From assembly GCA_027487795.1 (NCBI GenBank), contig JAIYCX010000028.1:1-64000 (forward strand): DNA of 64,000 nt, in the 5' to 3' direction. Origin of the DNA: Pseudomonadota bacterium (GTDB taxonomy: Bacteria; Bdellovibrionota_C; UBA2361; SZUA-149; DAOLCO01). A program made the translations under genes and the position numbers. The notes under the pieces were generated by a model that worked only from the letters and a program-made list of their open reading frames with translations, had not been told where the DNA came from and made no database searches. Positions 1 to 6,165 of this stretch are shown here, one piece after another. The stretch's first letter is position 1. Each line of letters starts with the position of its first letter.

Positions 1-90
1 CGAGTAAATTTTTTTCCTCAGCTAGATTTAGCTGGAAAAAATTTAGGGCAGCTCGGAGCTGCATTCCAGGTGGAATGCGCGAGAATCAGG
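1..90 (-). repeat. Structured intergenic repeat, copy B (cut by window edge)
   Basis: This stretch is about 85% identical, on the minus strand, to the core of the element at 51404-51495. It contains three successive small hairpins: an A/T-rich one around an AGCT(A) core (about 6-43), gcagctc/gagctgc (48-62) and gcattcca/tggaatgc (61-78). In the third hairpin the other copy reads gagttcc/ggaactc, so the stem is kept by paired changes. The element begins at or before base 1 and lies just upstream of a toxin-antitoxin locus. No coding capacity is evident. Confidence 0.7.
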
Positions 91-130
91 CCAATAAGAC
101 CCAAGGGGTTGAAACTTTGATGAGGGGGTA

Positions 131-385
131 GTGAACGGTTACAATTTTTATTTAAATAAAAATTTAACAAAAGATATGAAAAAAAGTACTCAAGCTCAAG
201 CTTCTCTTAAATTAGCACTAAAAGATGCTTTAGTAGAAACAATTGAAGAAAATAGAGATTTGGTAAAAGATATTTTTTACGACGCTCTAGAAGATATAGT
301 TTTAAAACAAGCCATCAAAACTGGACTTAAGACAAAAGTAGTCAGTAAAAGTTCTATTTTAAATATTATTTCTAGCAATAAATAA
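131..385 (+). CDS. Probable RelB-like antitoxin of a type II toxin-antitoxin pair
   Basis: A small lysine- and glutamate-rich helical protein with no membrane segment. The block ALVETIEENRDLV followed by a short basic C-terminus resembles small RelB/Phd-type antitoxins encoded just before RelE toxins. A decayed RelE-type toxin reading frame follows 32 bases downstream (417-603), which supports the role. The GTG start at 131 has a GAGG five bases upstream; the ATG at 176 (residue 16) is an alternative that begins directly at the conserved-looking part. Expected role: neutralise the toxin and repress the operon. With the toxin apparently inactivated, this may be an orphan antitoxin. The family assignment rests on size, composition and context. 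Confidence 0.55.
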   Translation: MNGYNFYLNKNLTKDMKKSTQAQASLKLALKDALVETIEENRDLVKDIFYDALEDIVLKQAIKTGLKTKVVSKSSILNIISSNK

Positions 386-416
386 CAGTCCAGTAAGTCC
401 GCTCTATTAAAATAAA

Positions 417-603
417 ATGAAAATTGAATTTAGAGAAAGCTAAAAATAGTCATGAAATTCCGGGGATCAAAAAACTAGGTAGAAGTAAGAACTATTTTCG
501 AATTAGAATTGGTAATTACCGTATTGGAATATTTATTTTAAATGATATTATTACTTTCGTAAGAATACTTCACCGTAAAAAGATCTATAGGTTTTTTCCT
601 TAA
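417..603 (+). pseudogene. Decayed RelE/ParE-type mRNA-interferase toxin gene
   Basis: The ATG at 417 opens a toxin-like N-terminus (MKIEFRES) that stops at 441. A second frame, starting at base 439, continues for 54 codons to the stop at 601-603. It encodes the C-terminal half of a RelE-family toxin, including HEIPGIKKLG, NYFRIRIGNYRIG and a terminal LHRKKIYRFFP. RelE toxins are about 85-95 residues, so roughly 25-30 codons between the two pieces are missing and the frame is shifted. It follows the antitoxin-like gene at 131-385 in normal operon order. I infer an internal deletion that killed the toxin; a sequencing error cannot explain the missing segment. Confidence 0.7.
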
Positions 604-630
604 TTTGCACACCACTAGAACTTTTGGAGA

Positions 631-683
631 ACTAAATCTGACATCTCCTTCCTGTTCCCCTTCCGTTCTTTTATCTTTCCTGT
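631..683 (+). repeat. 53-bp repeat downstream of TA locus, copy 1
   Basis: A pyrimidine-rich block containing cttcctgttccccttccg, repeated at 3579-3631 with about 85% identity. Both copies lie immediately 3' of a toxin-antitoxin locus in the same orientation. No coding capacity is evident; it may be a cassette boundary or transcription-end element. Confidence 0.65.
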
Positions 684-758
684 CAAATTTCTTAAAATAG
701 TAAAAAAAATTTATTTTTCTTCGATAACACTAAGAATTTTAAACTTCTATAAAAAATA

Positions 759-774
759 GTGCCACATATGGCAC
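759..774 (+). promoter_or_regulatory. Palindromic operator candidate upstream of RelE-type TA pair
   Basis: A perfect palindrome, gtgcca-cata-tggcac, ends 9 bases before the toxin start at 784. Type II TA operons are normally autorepressed by the antitoxin or TA complex binding such palindromes, so this is the likely operator. A TATAAA at 748-753 just upstream could be the -10 element. Confidence 0.5.
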
Positions 775-783
775 AAATGTGTT

Positions 784-1074
784 ATGATAAAAACAGTAAG
801 AACTAAAGAGTTTGAACAATGGTTCATTATTCAAACCTACAAAACTCAAGCTTTGATTGAAGCTAGAATATTTCGCATAGAAGAATATGGCTACTTTGGA
901 GATTCTAAATATCTGTATAATGGTCTTCTGGAACTAAGATGGAAGAATGGATTAAGAATTTATTTTAGTAAAGTTGGTGACAATATTATTTTATTAATTA
1001 ACGGGGGCAACAAAAATGAACAAAAGAAAGACATTAAAAGAGCAGAAGTTCTCCTTGAAAAATATACCTCATAG
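784..1074 (+). CDS. RelE/HigB-superfamily toxin (phage Gp49-like killer protein)
   Basis: A 96-residue protein with the layout of the 'addiction module killer' branch of the RelE superfamily. It has an N-terminal helical pair, then ELRWKNGLRIYF, then the strand-turn motif ILLINGGNKNEQKKDI followed by a closing helix. Family members are ribosome-associated mRNA interferases or relatives. It is the first gene of a toxin-first operon, with the antitoxin start nested inside its 3' end (59-bp overlap). A palindromic operator candidate lies just upstream. Length is normal for the family and the frame is intact, so it is probably functional. Confidence 0.85.
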   Translation: MIKTVRTKEFEQWFIIQTYKTQALIEARIFRIEEYGYFGDSKYLYNGLLELRWKNGLRIYFSKVGDNIILLINGGNKNEQKKDIKRAEVLLEKYTS

Positions 1075-1348
1075 AAATTTAAAACCTAACGCAAAAGTCA
1101 TAACAGTCTCGGCTTCCAAAAGACTCTCGAATAAAGACTTAATATTTCAATCACTTTGGGAATGCCTTATTGAACAAGATCTCACTTCATTTAAAGAAAT
1201 TCTAAGAGCGCATATTGAAGCAGTCGGAGTTGAGGAACTCACAAAAAAATCTAAGACCTCTAAACGGACTATTTACAGAACGCTTTCAGAAAATGGAAAT
1301 CCTACTTTAAAAAGTATTTCTCAAATACTTAGTGGGCTTTATAGTTAA
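1016..1348 (+). CDS. HTH antitoxin of the RelE-type pair (addiction module antidote)
   Basis: A 110-residue protein whose C-terminal half carries a helix-turn-helix of the 'addiction module antidote protein' type: VEELTKKSKTSKRTIYRTLS, then GNPTLKSISQIL. The N-terminal ~40 residues are basic and probably disordered. The ATG at 1016 lies inside the toxin gene, giving a 59-bp overlap that suggests translational coupling. Expected role: bind and silence the upstream toxin and repress the operon through the palindrome at 759-774. The overlap is longer than in most such pairs because of the N-terminal extension; a later start is possible. Confidence 0.8.
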   Translation: MNKRKTLKEQKFSLKNIPHRNLKPNAKVITVSASKRLSNKDLIFQSLWECLIEQDLTSFKEILRAHIEAVGVEELTKKSKTSKRTIYRTLSENGNPTLKSISQILSGLYS

Positions 1349-1482
1349 GACCAGAAGGAAAGGATAGGAATAAGTTAACATTTTAGCGACTGATTTATAA
1401 TTATGACTTTGACCATCTTTATAAAAGCATGATATTTATAATAATAGCTTAAAAGTTTTATACAACATACTGCAATAATTAT

Positions 1483-1752
1483 ATGCCAACTATATCAATG
1501 TTTTATGGTATCTTAATAAAAATGTTCTTTATGGATACCGAAAAGCATAACTTGCCTCATATACATGCTGAATATTCTGGTGAGGTAGCAGTTTACAGTA
1601 TAGAAAATGGAGATCTACTTGCTGGTAGCATCCCTAAAAATAAACATAAATTAGTAGTTGCTTGGCTTGAAATTCACAAGGAAAGTTTACTAGCCGATTG
1701 GCAACTAGCAATAGAAGGCAAATCTTTATTCCAAATTAAAGGTCTAGAATAA
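1483..1752 (+). CDS. DUF4160 family protein
   Basis: The start (MPTISMFYGI) and the histidine-rich strand NLPHIHAEYSGEVAVY are diagnostic of DUF4160. Length (89 residues) is normal. The gene overlaps the following DUF2442 gene by one base. DUF4160-DUF2442 pairs recur in bacterial genomes and are suspected toxin-antitoxin-like modules, though I know of no established biochemical activity. The setting, a run of toxin-antitoxin loci, fits that idea. The first ATG is chosen because it matches the conserved family N-terminus. Confidence 0.8.
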   Translation: MPTISMFYGILIKMFFMDTEKHNLPHIHAEYSGEVAVYSIENGDLLAGSIPKNKHKLVVAWLEIHKESLLADWQLAIEGKSLFQIKGLE

Positions 1753-1982
1753 TGGGCCTAAAATCAATATCTCCTAATTCAGATTTCACACTAAACATAG
1801 AAACAGAAGATGGAAAAGCTGGAATATTTAGCATCAAGCCGTATTTAGAGTTAGAAGTTTTTAAATCATTAAACAATCTAAATGAATTTTTTAAAGTATA
1901 TAATAGAAAATATTACATAGAGTGGCAGTCTGGTGCTGATTTGTCTTATGATACTATCGTTAAGCATACAGTGTTTAGATAG
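1752..1982 (+). CDS. DUF2442 family protein
   Basis: A 76-residue protein with features of DUF2442: a short antiparallel sheet (LNIETEDGKAGIFSIKPYLE), a helix beginning LNNLNEFFKV, and the terminal strand YYIEWQSGADLSYDTI. The start overlaps the DUF4160 stop by one base, so the two are almost certainly co-translated. The partner relation suggests a two-component module of toxin-antitoxin type. No catalytic residues are evident. Confidence 0.8.
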   Translation: MGLKSISPNSDFTLNIETEDGKAGIFSIKPYLELEVFKSLNNLNEFFKVYNRKYYIEWQSGADLSYDTIVKHTVFR

Positions 1983-1988
1983 ATGTAG

Positions 1989-2031
1989 CAAAAAACTCTC
2001 TCCTGAAAGAGGGTGGTACTGAAAAATCTCC
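1989..2031 (+). repeat. 43-bp repeat, copy 1
   Basis: The block beginning caaaaaactct and ending gaaaaatctcc recurs at 2805-2847 with a few mismatches. Copy 1 lies directly after the DUF4160/DUF2442 pair. Its function is unknown; it may be a trace of duplication between small modules. Confidence 0.6.
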
Positions 2032-2039
2032 GGAAAAAA

Positions 2040-2351
2040 TTAAAACTTCCTGAAGTAATACTAATACAGCTAGCACTAAGAGATCAGTTAAAAAAAGAAG
2101 GGTTTGATTATTCGTTAAGTATTAGCTAACTTAAACTTTCTAGGTGTCATCAGTAAAAGACTTAAAGAACTAATAATTAAGAGTCGATATGAGTATTTTA
2201 TATTTTATGACTTTGCCAAAAATTATATATAGCCCGAACTTGAATATTAAAAATCACATTAGGATATAACAACACAATAATCAGACAAGGCTTAGAAAAG
2301 GGACAAATTCAAATGTCAACTAAAGACATTATTCAGGATTATTTTACGTAG
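2040..2351 (+). pseudogene. Gene remnants between TA loci
   Basis: Between 1983 and 2400 I find no intact gene, but two short reading-frame pieces look like protein tails. Bases 2040-2129 encode LKLPEVILIQLALRDQLKKE followed by a few residues and a stop. Bases 2277-2351 encode IIRQGLEKGQIQMSTKDIIQ and end at a stop. Neither has a start codon with a ribosome binding site. They read as degraded ends of small accessory genes; I cannot name the families. Confidence 0.35.
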
Positions 2352-2400
2352 AGTAATCCTAGGTTATGTCTAGTTCTAACTCAGTGAGTAAGAGGTTGAG

Positions 2401-2634
2401 ATGAAAGAGTTTTTTGTTTCGTATTTGATTTTTGACTGCAAAATTGGTCGGTCAATTTTCTTCGGAGACGTTACAGTTGAGGTTGGTTCAGATTTGAGAG
2501 GGAAAGAGCTTGTTGCAGAATTTAAAACAAGGATTTTTATCGAGCTCTCTCATTCAACTAATTCAGGAGAGCAAGATATGATAATGGAACAAGGCAATCG
2601 TATCATTATTCAAAATTTCATTTTGCTTGATTGA
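2401..2634 (+). CDS. Hypothetical protein (77 aa)
   Basis: I do not recognise this protein. It is a small, probably alpha/beta soluble protein with no signal peptide or metal motif. The ATG at 2401 is preceded by gaggttgag, a usable ribosome binding site. A terminator-like hairpin follows the stop, which supports a transcribed gene. Its base composition is less AT-rich than the flanking DNA, suggesting separate acquisition. It sits between TA-type modules but has no visible partner. Confidence 0.5.
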   Translation: MKEFFVSYLIFDCKIGRSIFFGDVTVEVGSDLRGKELVAEFKTRIFIELSHSTNSGEQDMIMEQGNRIIIQNFILLD

Positions 2635-2653
2635 ATTAGATAGTTTTTCCTAT

Positions 2654-2689
2654 GCTGCCCTTGGATTATTTTCTGAGGGCACTTTTCTT
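2654..2689 (+). terminator. Terminator-like hairpin after 77-aa gene
   Basis: tgccct (2656-2661) pairs with agggca (2676-2681) across a 14-base loop and is followed by cttttcttc. The stem is short, so this is a weak intrinsic terminator candidate. Confidence 0.35.
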
Positions 2690-2804
2690 CATATATTTTT
2701 TTATTGGTGAAGGTAAGTATTATTTAGTTTTACCCTCTTTCTAAAAGCAAGCAAAAATACTAATTATTCAAGTAGAGTCGATTAGTTAGACTTTCTTCAA
2801 TTTT

Positions 2805-2847
2805 CAAAAAACTCTATCCAAAAAGAGGCTAGTACCGAAAAATCGCC
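2805..2847 (+). repeat. 43-bp repeat, copy 2
   Basis: Second copy of the block at 1989-2031. Its 3' end carries a tandem doubling of ccgaaaaatcgccca (about 2834-2863). The rest of 2690-2993 holds no gene I can support. A possible promoter for the next operon (tttaca 2946-2951, tatcat 2970-2975, 18-base spacing) lies within it. Confidence 0.55.
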
Positions 2848-2993
2848 CACCGAAAAATCGCCCATCTTTCATTAGGTACAAGCTTCGAATTTAGCTCATA
2901 TTAGCAAGAATAATAAGAAATTAGCGATAACTAAAGAAAAGATTATTTACAAAAACATACTTACCATGTTATCATATTATAATAAGAGCAGTA

Positions 2994-3293
2994 ATGGAAC
3001 TGCATAGCTTTAAAAACAAAGGTTCTAGAGATATAGCTTTAAATTTAAACTCTAAAGAAGCTAGAAAGATCTTACCTCAGTCTCTCTTTATAGTTGCAAT
3101 TAAGAAATTTAGATTTATAGAATCTGTTAGTAGCTTAGAAGAATTATCCAGATATAATTCGCTGAGGCTAGAAAAATTAAAGGGCAATAGAGTAAATTAT
3201 TTTAGCATCAGAATAAATGATCAATATAGAATTTGCCTTAAAGAAGACAAATCTAAACTTTATGAAATAGAAATTATCGATTACCATAGATAA
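2994..3293 (+). CDS. higB: HigB-type toxin (RelE superfamily)
   Basis: A 99-residue toxin with the HigB/RelE fold signature: SSLEELSRYNSLRLEKLKGN, then YFSIRINDQYRICL, then the C-terminal EIEIIDYHR. The last motif, with its terminal Asp-Tyr-His, is typical of the plasmid/chromosomal HigB branch, which cleaves mRNA at the ribosome. It starts a toxin-first operon; the antitoxin start follows one base after the stop. The frame is intact. Expression is probably repressed by HigA. Confidence 0.9.
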   Translation: MELHSFKNKGSRDIALNLNSKEARKILPQSLFIVAIKKFRFIESVSSLEELSRYNSLRLEKLKGNRVNYFSIRINDQYRICLKEDKSKLYEIEIIDYHR

Positions 3294-3294
3294 T

Positions 3295-3579
3295 ATGCCA
3301 AAAAGAATAATTAAAACACCAATACACCCCGGCGAATACCTCAAAGAAGAACTTGATTCTCGAGGAATTACACAGACTCTTTTTGCAAAACATATCGGGA
3401 TCAATAACTCCTATCTCAGTGACATCATAAACGGTCGAAGAGGGGTAAGCGCGCTTATGGCTGTAAAAATCGGGAAAGCCCTAGGTGTAGACCCACAAAC
3501 TTGGTTAAATCTTCAAAATTCATTTGATTTAGATTCAATCGATCAAGAGGAGATTGATATTGAAGAGATTGCTGCATAA
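3295..3579 (+). CDS. higA: HigA antitoxin (XRE/VapI family)
   Basis: A 94-residue helix-turn-helix antitoxin. The family hallmark IHPGEYLKEELDSRGITQ comes first, followed by the recognition helices (NNSYLSDIINGRRGVSALMA, then ALGVDPQTWLNLQ) and an acidic tail. It binds and inactivates HigB and represses the higBA promoter. It starts one base after the higB stop, so the two are translationally coupled. Length and motif content are normal. Confidence 0.92.
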   Translation: MPKRIIKTPIHPGEYLKEELDSRGITQTLFAKHIGINNSYLSDIINGRRGVSALMAVKIGKALGVDPQTWLNLQNSFDLDSIDQEEIDIEEIAA

Positions 3580-3631
3580 ACTAATCTAACATCTTCTTCC
3601 TGTTCCCCTTCCGTTCTTCTATCCTTCCTGT
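3579..3631 (+). repeat. 53-bp repeat downstream of TA locus, copy 2
   Basis: Second copy of the block at 631-683, beginning at the last base of the higA stop codon. A run of seven T residues follows directly (3631-3637). Its position immediately 3' of higA repeats the arrangement seen after the decayed relE locus. Confidence 0.65.
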
Positions 3632-3645
3632 TTTTTTATATATAG

Positions 3646-3942
3646 AAAACAAAGTATGTCGGAGGTCTGAATAGATCTCCACTAGTTAAAGATTTAAATA
3701 AAGATGGGAAATTAGAAGTTACCATTCCATATAGTAGCGGGATTGTTATATTAAATGGTTTAAATGGAGAGCACATCAGCTGCAATACCAATCCGTGTAC
3801 TAAGCCATTATTTCATACTGGTGGATATACAACAGGGACTCCGGTACTTTCAGAAGAAAAACAAAATGGACTCAGCGATATACTTTTCTTAGGACAACAA
3901 GGACTAAGCCCGGCGGTAGTTAGAGTAAGTCCGACTTTTTAA
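3646..3942 (+). pseudogene. C-terminal fragment of an FG-GAP/VCBS-repeat protein
   Basis: An open frame of 98 codons with no plausible start codon or ribosome binding site at its 5' end encodes a piece of a beta-propeller repeat protein. SPLVKDLNKDGKLEV and IVILNGLNGE form one FG-GAP/VCBS blade with a calcium-loop-like DLNKDG. SEEKQNGLSDILFLG is the start of another. The frame ends at 3942. I read it as the orphan end of a large exported protein whose N-terminal part has been lost or replaced by the higBA module. Confidence 0.6.
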
Positions 3943-3968
3943 AAGTTTTTCTATAATACTTTTAAGCA

Positions 3969-4373
3969 CTATAAATAAGCTTCTTCAAGTTTGCTGTGTT
4001 TACTTATGATTTGGAAGTGTTTATCGCAGTGCAGTAAAAAATATTTTTTCTCTATAGCTCTTGAGGCTATTAAAATATCTATTGTTGGAATAATATATCC
4101 TTTTCGTCTTAAAGAGTAAGCTAGGCTATAAATTTTTTCCCAGTCAACATCCGCTACATAATCTACTATTAGACTTTCAAATTGCTTTTTTAGAGCATTA
4201 TATTCTTTGGGATTCTTTGCTCCTTGAAGGAGCTCCATGATTATCTGAGGTAAGATTACACAGTTGCTATCCTCAATCGCATTTGAAATTAATTTAACAG
4301 ATTCTTTATCTAGATCACCTCTGAATGACTTAATCCAAATAGAAGAATCAATAAGTACTTGCTGAGAAGACAT
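3969..4373 (-). CDS. vapC: VapC toxin (PIN-domain ribonuclease)
   Basis: A 134-residue PIN-domain protein. The four acidic residues of the Mg-dependent nuclease site are visible: D9 (LIDSSIW), E47 (IMELLQG), D99 (PTIDILIA) and D117 (CDKHF). VapC toxins cleave tRNA or rRNA. The gene lies 3' of its antitoxin gene on the minus strand, 6 bases after the vapB stop, and is transcribed convergently to the FG-GAP fragment. All catalytic residues are present, so it is probably active. Confidence 0.92.
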   Translation of the reverse strand: MSSQQVLIDSSIWIKSFRGDLDKESVKLISNAIEDSNCVILPQIIMELLQGAKNPKEYNALKKQFESLIVDYVADVDWEKIYSLAYSLRRKGYIIPTIDILIASRAIEKKYFLLHCDKHFQIISKHSKLEEAYL

Positions 4374-4379
4374 ACTACT

Positions 4380-4589
4380 TTACTTTTTAATACTTCTCAT
4401 TTTCTTTAAGTCAGAAAGCGAAAGTCCGAAGTCTGCTCCAGTTGAAATTCTATCAATAAGCATTTTTCTGCGAGCCATTTTTATGTACTCTTCAAGCGCA
4501 ACTACAATTGCTTTCTTTTTAGTTTTACTTTTAGAAAGTATTTTTACTTCTTCGATAATGTCATCTGGTATCTCGTAAGTAGTTTTCAT
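4380..4589 (-). CDS. vapB: VapB antitoxin (ribbon-helix-helix)
   Basis: A 69-residue protein beginning MKTTYEIPDDIIEEVK, the beta strand and first helix of a ribbon-helix-helix DNA-binding domain, followed by KKAIVVALEEYIK. The C-terminal arm (STGADFGLSLSDLKKM) would wrap the PIN toxin. It is first in the vapBC operon, and its start lies 35 bases downstream of a good promoter. It likely autorepresses the operon together with VapC. Confidence 0.88.
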   Translation of the reverse strand: MKTTYEIPDDIIEEVKILSKSKTKKKAIVVALEEYIKMARRKMLIDRISTGADFGLSLSDLKKMRSIKK

Positions 4590-4623
4590 AAGTATATAGT
4601 TTATAGCTGTATTTGTATTTATA

Positions 4624-4652
4624 ATTGTAGACTAAAAATATATACTTTTCAA
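4624..4652 (-). promoter_or_regulatory. Promoter of vapBC
   Basis: On the minus strand, TTGAAA (4652-4647) and TACAAT (4629-4624) are separated by 17 bases, close to the housekeeping sigma consensus. The start codon of vapB lies 35 bases downstream. aagtatata/tatatactt inverted copies flank the region (about 4590-4598 and 4638-4646) and could be operator half-sites. Confidence 0.55.
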
Positions 4653-4786
4653 CAAAAATTTGCTGTTTTAGCTTTTTGAACCCCTGAGACTTTTTTTTAA
4701 TCTAAATTAGATATAGAAGATGACTATCTGGGAAGAGGAATGTCTGGGTTTTTTATTTTTTTAGTGTTTATAGTCACATGTAATTT

Positions 4787-4833
4787 CTGACTTAGAGTAG
4801 AGTTCATATTTTATAGATTCTACTCTAGGTCAG
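4787..4833 (+). repeat. 15-bp inverted repeat upstream of 86-aa gene
   Basis: ctgacttagagtaga (4787-4801) and tctactctaggtcag (4819-4833) are inverted copies with one mismatch, separated by 17 bases. The repeat lies 60-107 bases before the start of the next gene. It could be an operator or leader hairpin. The remainder of 4653-4893 shows nothing else I can support. Confidence 0.5.
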
Positions 4834-4893
4834 AGTGGCTTAGATGGATGTTTAGTAGACATCTACACTTGTTTTTAGAGAAGGGAGTTGACC

Positions 4894-5148
4894 ATGGTGC
4901 ACACGGTACTACTCAGTGCTGTCGTCGCTAGGAATGAGAGAGGATTTCTTCTGTCAACAGAGGAAGTTCTAGCTTATGTCTTTAAGTATGGCTTGGAGTC
5001 ATATTTAGAGGACCGAGAACTTATTTGCGTTGCTTTTATCAGGCTAACGGATGAGGGATCGGCCGCCGAGCGCGACAAGAGGCTTTTGGGTATCTTCGGG
5101 TATTCAAAAGTTTCGGCATCTATTCCAAATTGGGCTGCACCTGAATAG
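4894..5148 (+). CDS. Hypothetical protein (84 aa)
   Basis: I do not recognise this protein. The ATG at 4894 has a strong ribosome binding site (aagggag, 6-base spacing); a TTG two codons upstream is less likely. The product is small and mixed alpha/beta without signal peptide or cysteine pairs; RNERGFLLSTEEVLAYVFKY looks like a helical segment. GC content is visibly higher than in the surrounding DNA. Together with the inverted repeat upstream and the hairpin downstream, it looks like a separately acquired small transcription unit. Confidence 0.55.
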   Translation: MVHTVLLSAVVARNERGFLLSTEEVLAYVFKYGLESYLEDRELICVAFIRLTDEGSAAERDKRLLGIFGYSKVSASIPNWAAPE

Positions 5149-5192
5149 GGGCGCTTAAGTAGGAGTAGAGGTTAGTTTACTAGAGTAGGATT

Positions 5193-5243
5193 GGAGAAGG
5201 AATGGTTTAAATCTCTGGATGTGGTTTAGCCATTCCTCTCTCC
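5193..5243 (+). terminator. Hairpin downstream of 84-aa gene
   Basis: ggagaaggaatgg pairs imperfectly with ccattcctctctcc across a 24-base loop. No U-run follows, so it may be an RNA-stabilising hairpin or a factor-dependent end rather than an intrinsic terminator. Confidence 0.35.
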
Positions 5244-5309
5244 TTACCAAGATAATACTATTTACTCTGGATTATAAGTATTAAATGTACTTAATATTTT
5301 TTTTGATCT

Positions 5310-5475
5310 GTGAGCGTAAGATAATAATACTAGTTTTTGCCCTTGCAAGCTCCCCTCGCATTAGTCTGCAAAGAATTTTTTTTGCATAGCAAAAAAATTT
5401 CCAGCCTAATTGCTCCACCACCACAACCCAGAACCCCGACGGGACTGCAAACAAGTATTATTATCTCACGCTCAC
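5310..5475. repeat. Long-hairpin intergenic element (27-bp inverted ends)
   Basis: gtgagcgtaagataataata at 5310-5329 (arm continues to 5336) is matched by its inverted copy at 5449-5475, with two mismatches over 27 bases. The 112-base interior is partly C-rich and holds a perfect A/T hairpin (aattttttttgc-ata-gcaaaaaaatt, about 5378-5403). The design, with long self-complementary arms around a core that has an AAATTTTTT-type hairpin, matches the element at 51375-51526, although the arms differ in sequence. No coding capacity is evident. It occupies most of the 511-base gap 5149-5659. Confidence 0.65.
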
Positions 5476-5659
5476 TTTGTTAAATTAATCTTAATTTAAA
5501 TATTCTTATTTTATACTTGCTATAATTTCAAATTATAAGCATCGGATAAGAACACTGGCTTAATCATTTAAAAAAGATATTAAAGAGAGAAGATCGTTCA
5601 TCATGAAACATTCTTCTCAGGAAATTTTTTAGAAATTTCTTCAACAACCATTTGAAACA

Positions 5660-5968
5660 TTATCCTCGAGCAGCTTTGATAGTTGCAGCTTCAGGGATTA
5701 AATGACCAAGAGTTGGAGCAACCCAAGCTAAGCCAATTAGAGGACGAAGAGCAAAATTAGCTGTCTCCTCATCTGTAAGATCACCTGCCAATGCTAGTGT
5801 CATACAGTTTGAACAAACTTGAATCGCGGAAGGCGCAAAACAAAGTTCGCATAATCCAGGCTCGCTATGACACTCCAGTGGTGCGCTCTCAATAACTTCC
5901 GTAACTTCTTTTACCGTTGTTCCAACAGCTTTAGCCATCTTAGCTAATAACTCTTCTCTGTTCAGCAT
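5660..5968 (-). CDS. Small zinc-ribbon-like protein (unknown function)
   Basis: A 102-residue protein I do not recognise. The N-terminal 30 residues are helical (MLNREELLAKMAKAVGTTVK). A compact CELC (41-44) ... CSNC (52-55) pair follows, spaced like a zinc ribbon, with an extra Cys at 33. The C-terminal 45 residues are hydrophobic and alanine-rich (LIGLAWVAPTLGHL) but not clearly transmembrane. The start has a good ribosome binding site (acggaggttttt upstream on the minus strand). Codon use is less AT-rich than in the neighbours. It stands alone, divergent from the exported protein at 6166. Confidence 0.6.
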   Translation of the reverse strand: MLNREELLAKMAKAVGTTVKEVTEVIESAPLECHSEPGLCELCFAPSAIQVCSNCMTLALAGDLTDEETANFALRPLIGLAWVAPTLGHLIPEAATIKAARG

Positions 5969-6165
5969 AAAAACCTCCGTAAGAAACCTTGTTGATGAAC
6001 GATCTTAACTTAACGATTATAAGCAAGATTTGATTTGAAAGCTAATGAATTAAAAAAGCGAAATAATATGATTAATTTCAGGTAGTTAACTCAAATACTC
6101 AGATACTCGCAAAAAAATTCTTTTTTTAGCGATAACCAGAGGAATAACTAATTTTATTAAATCTT

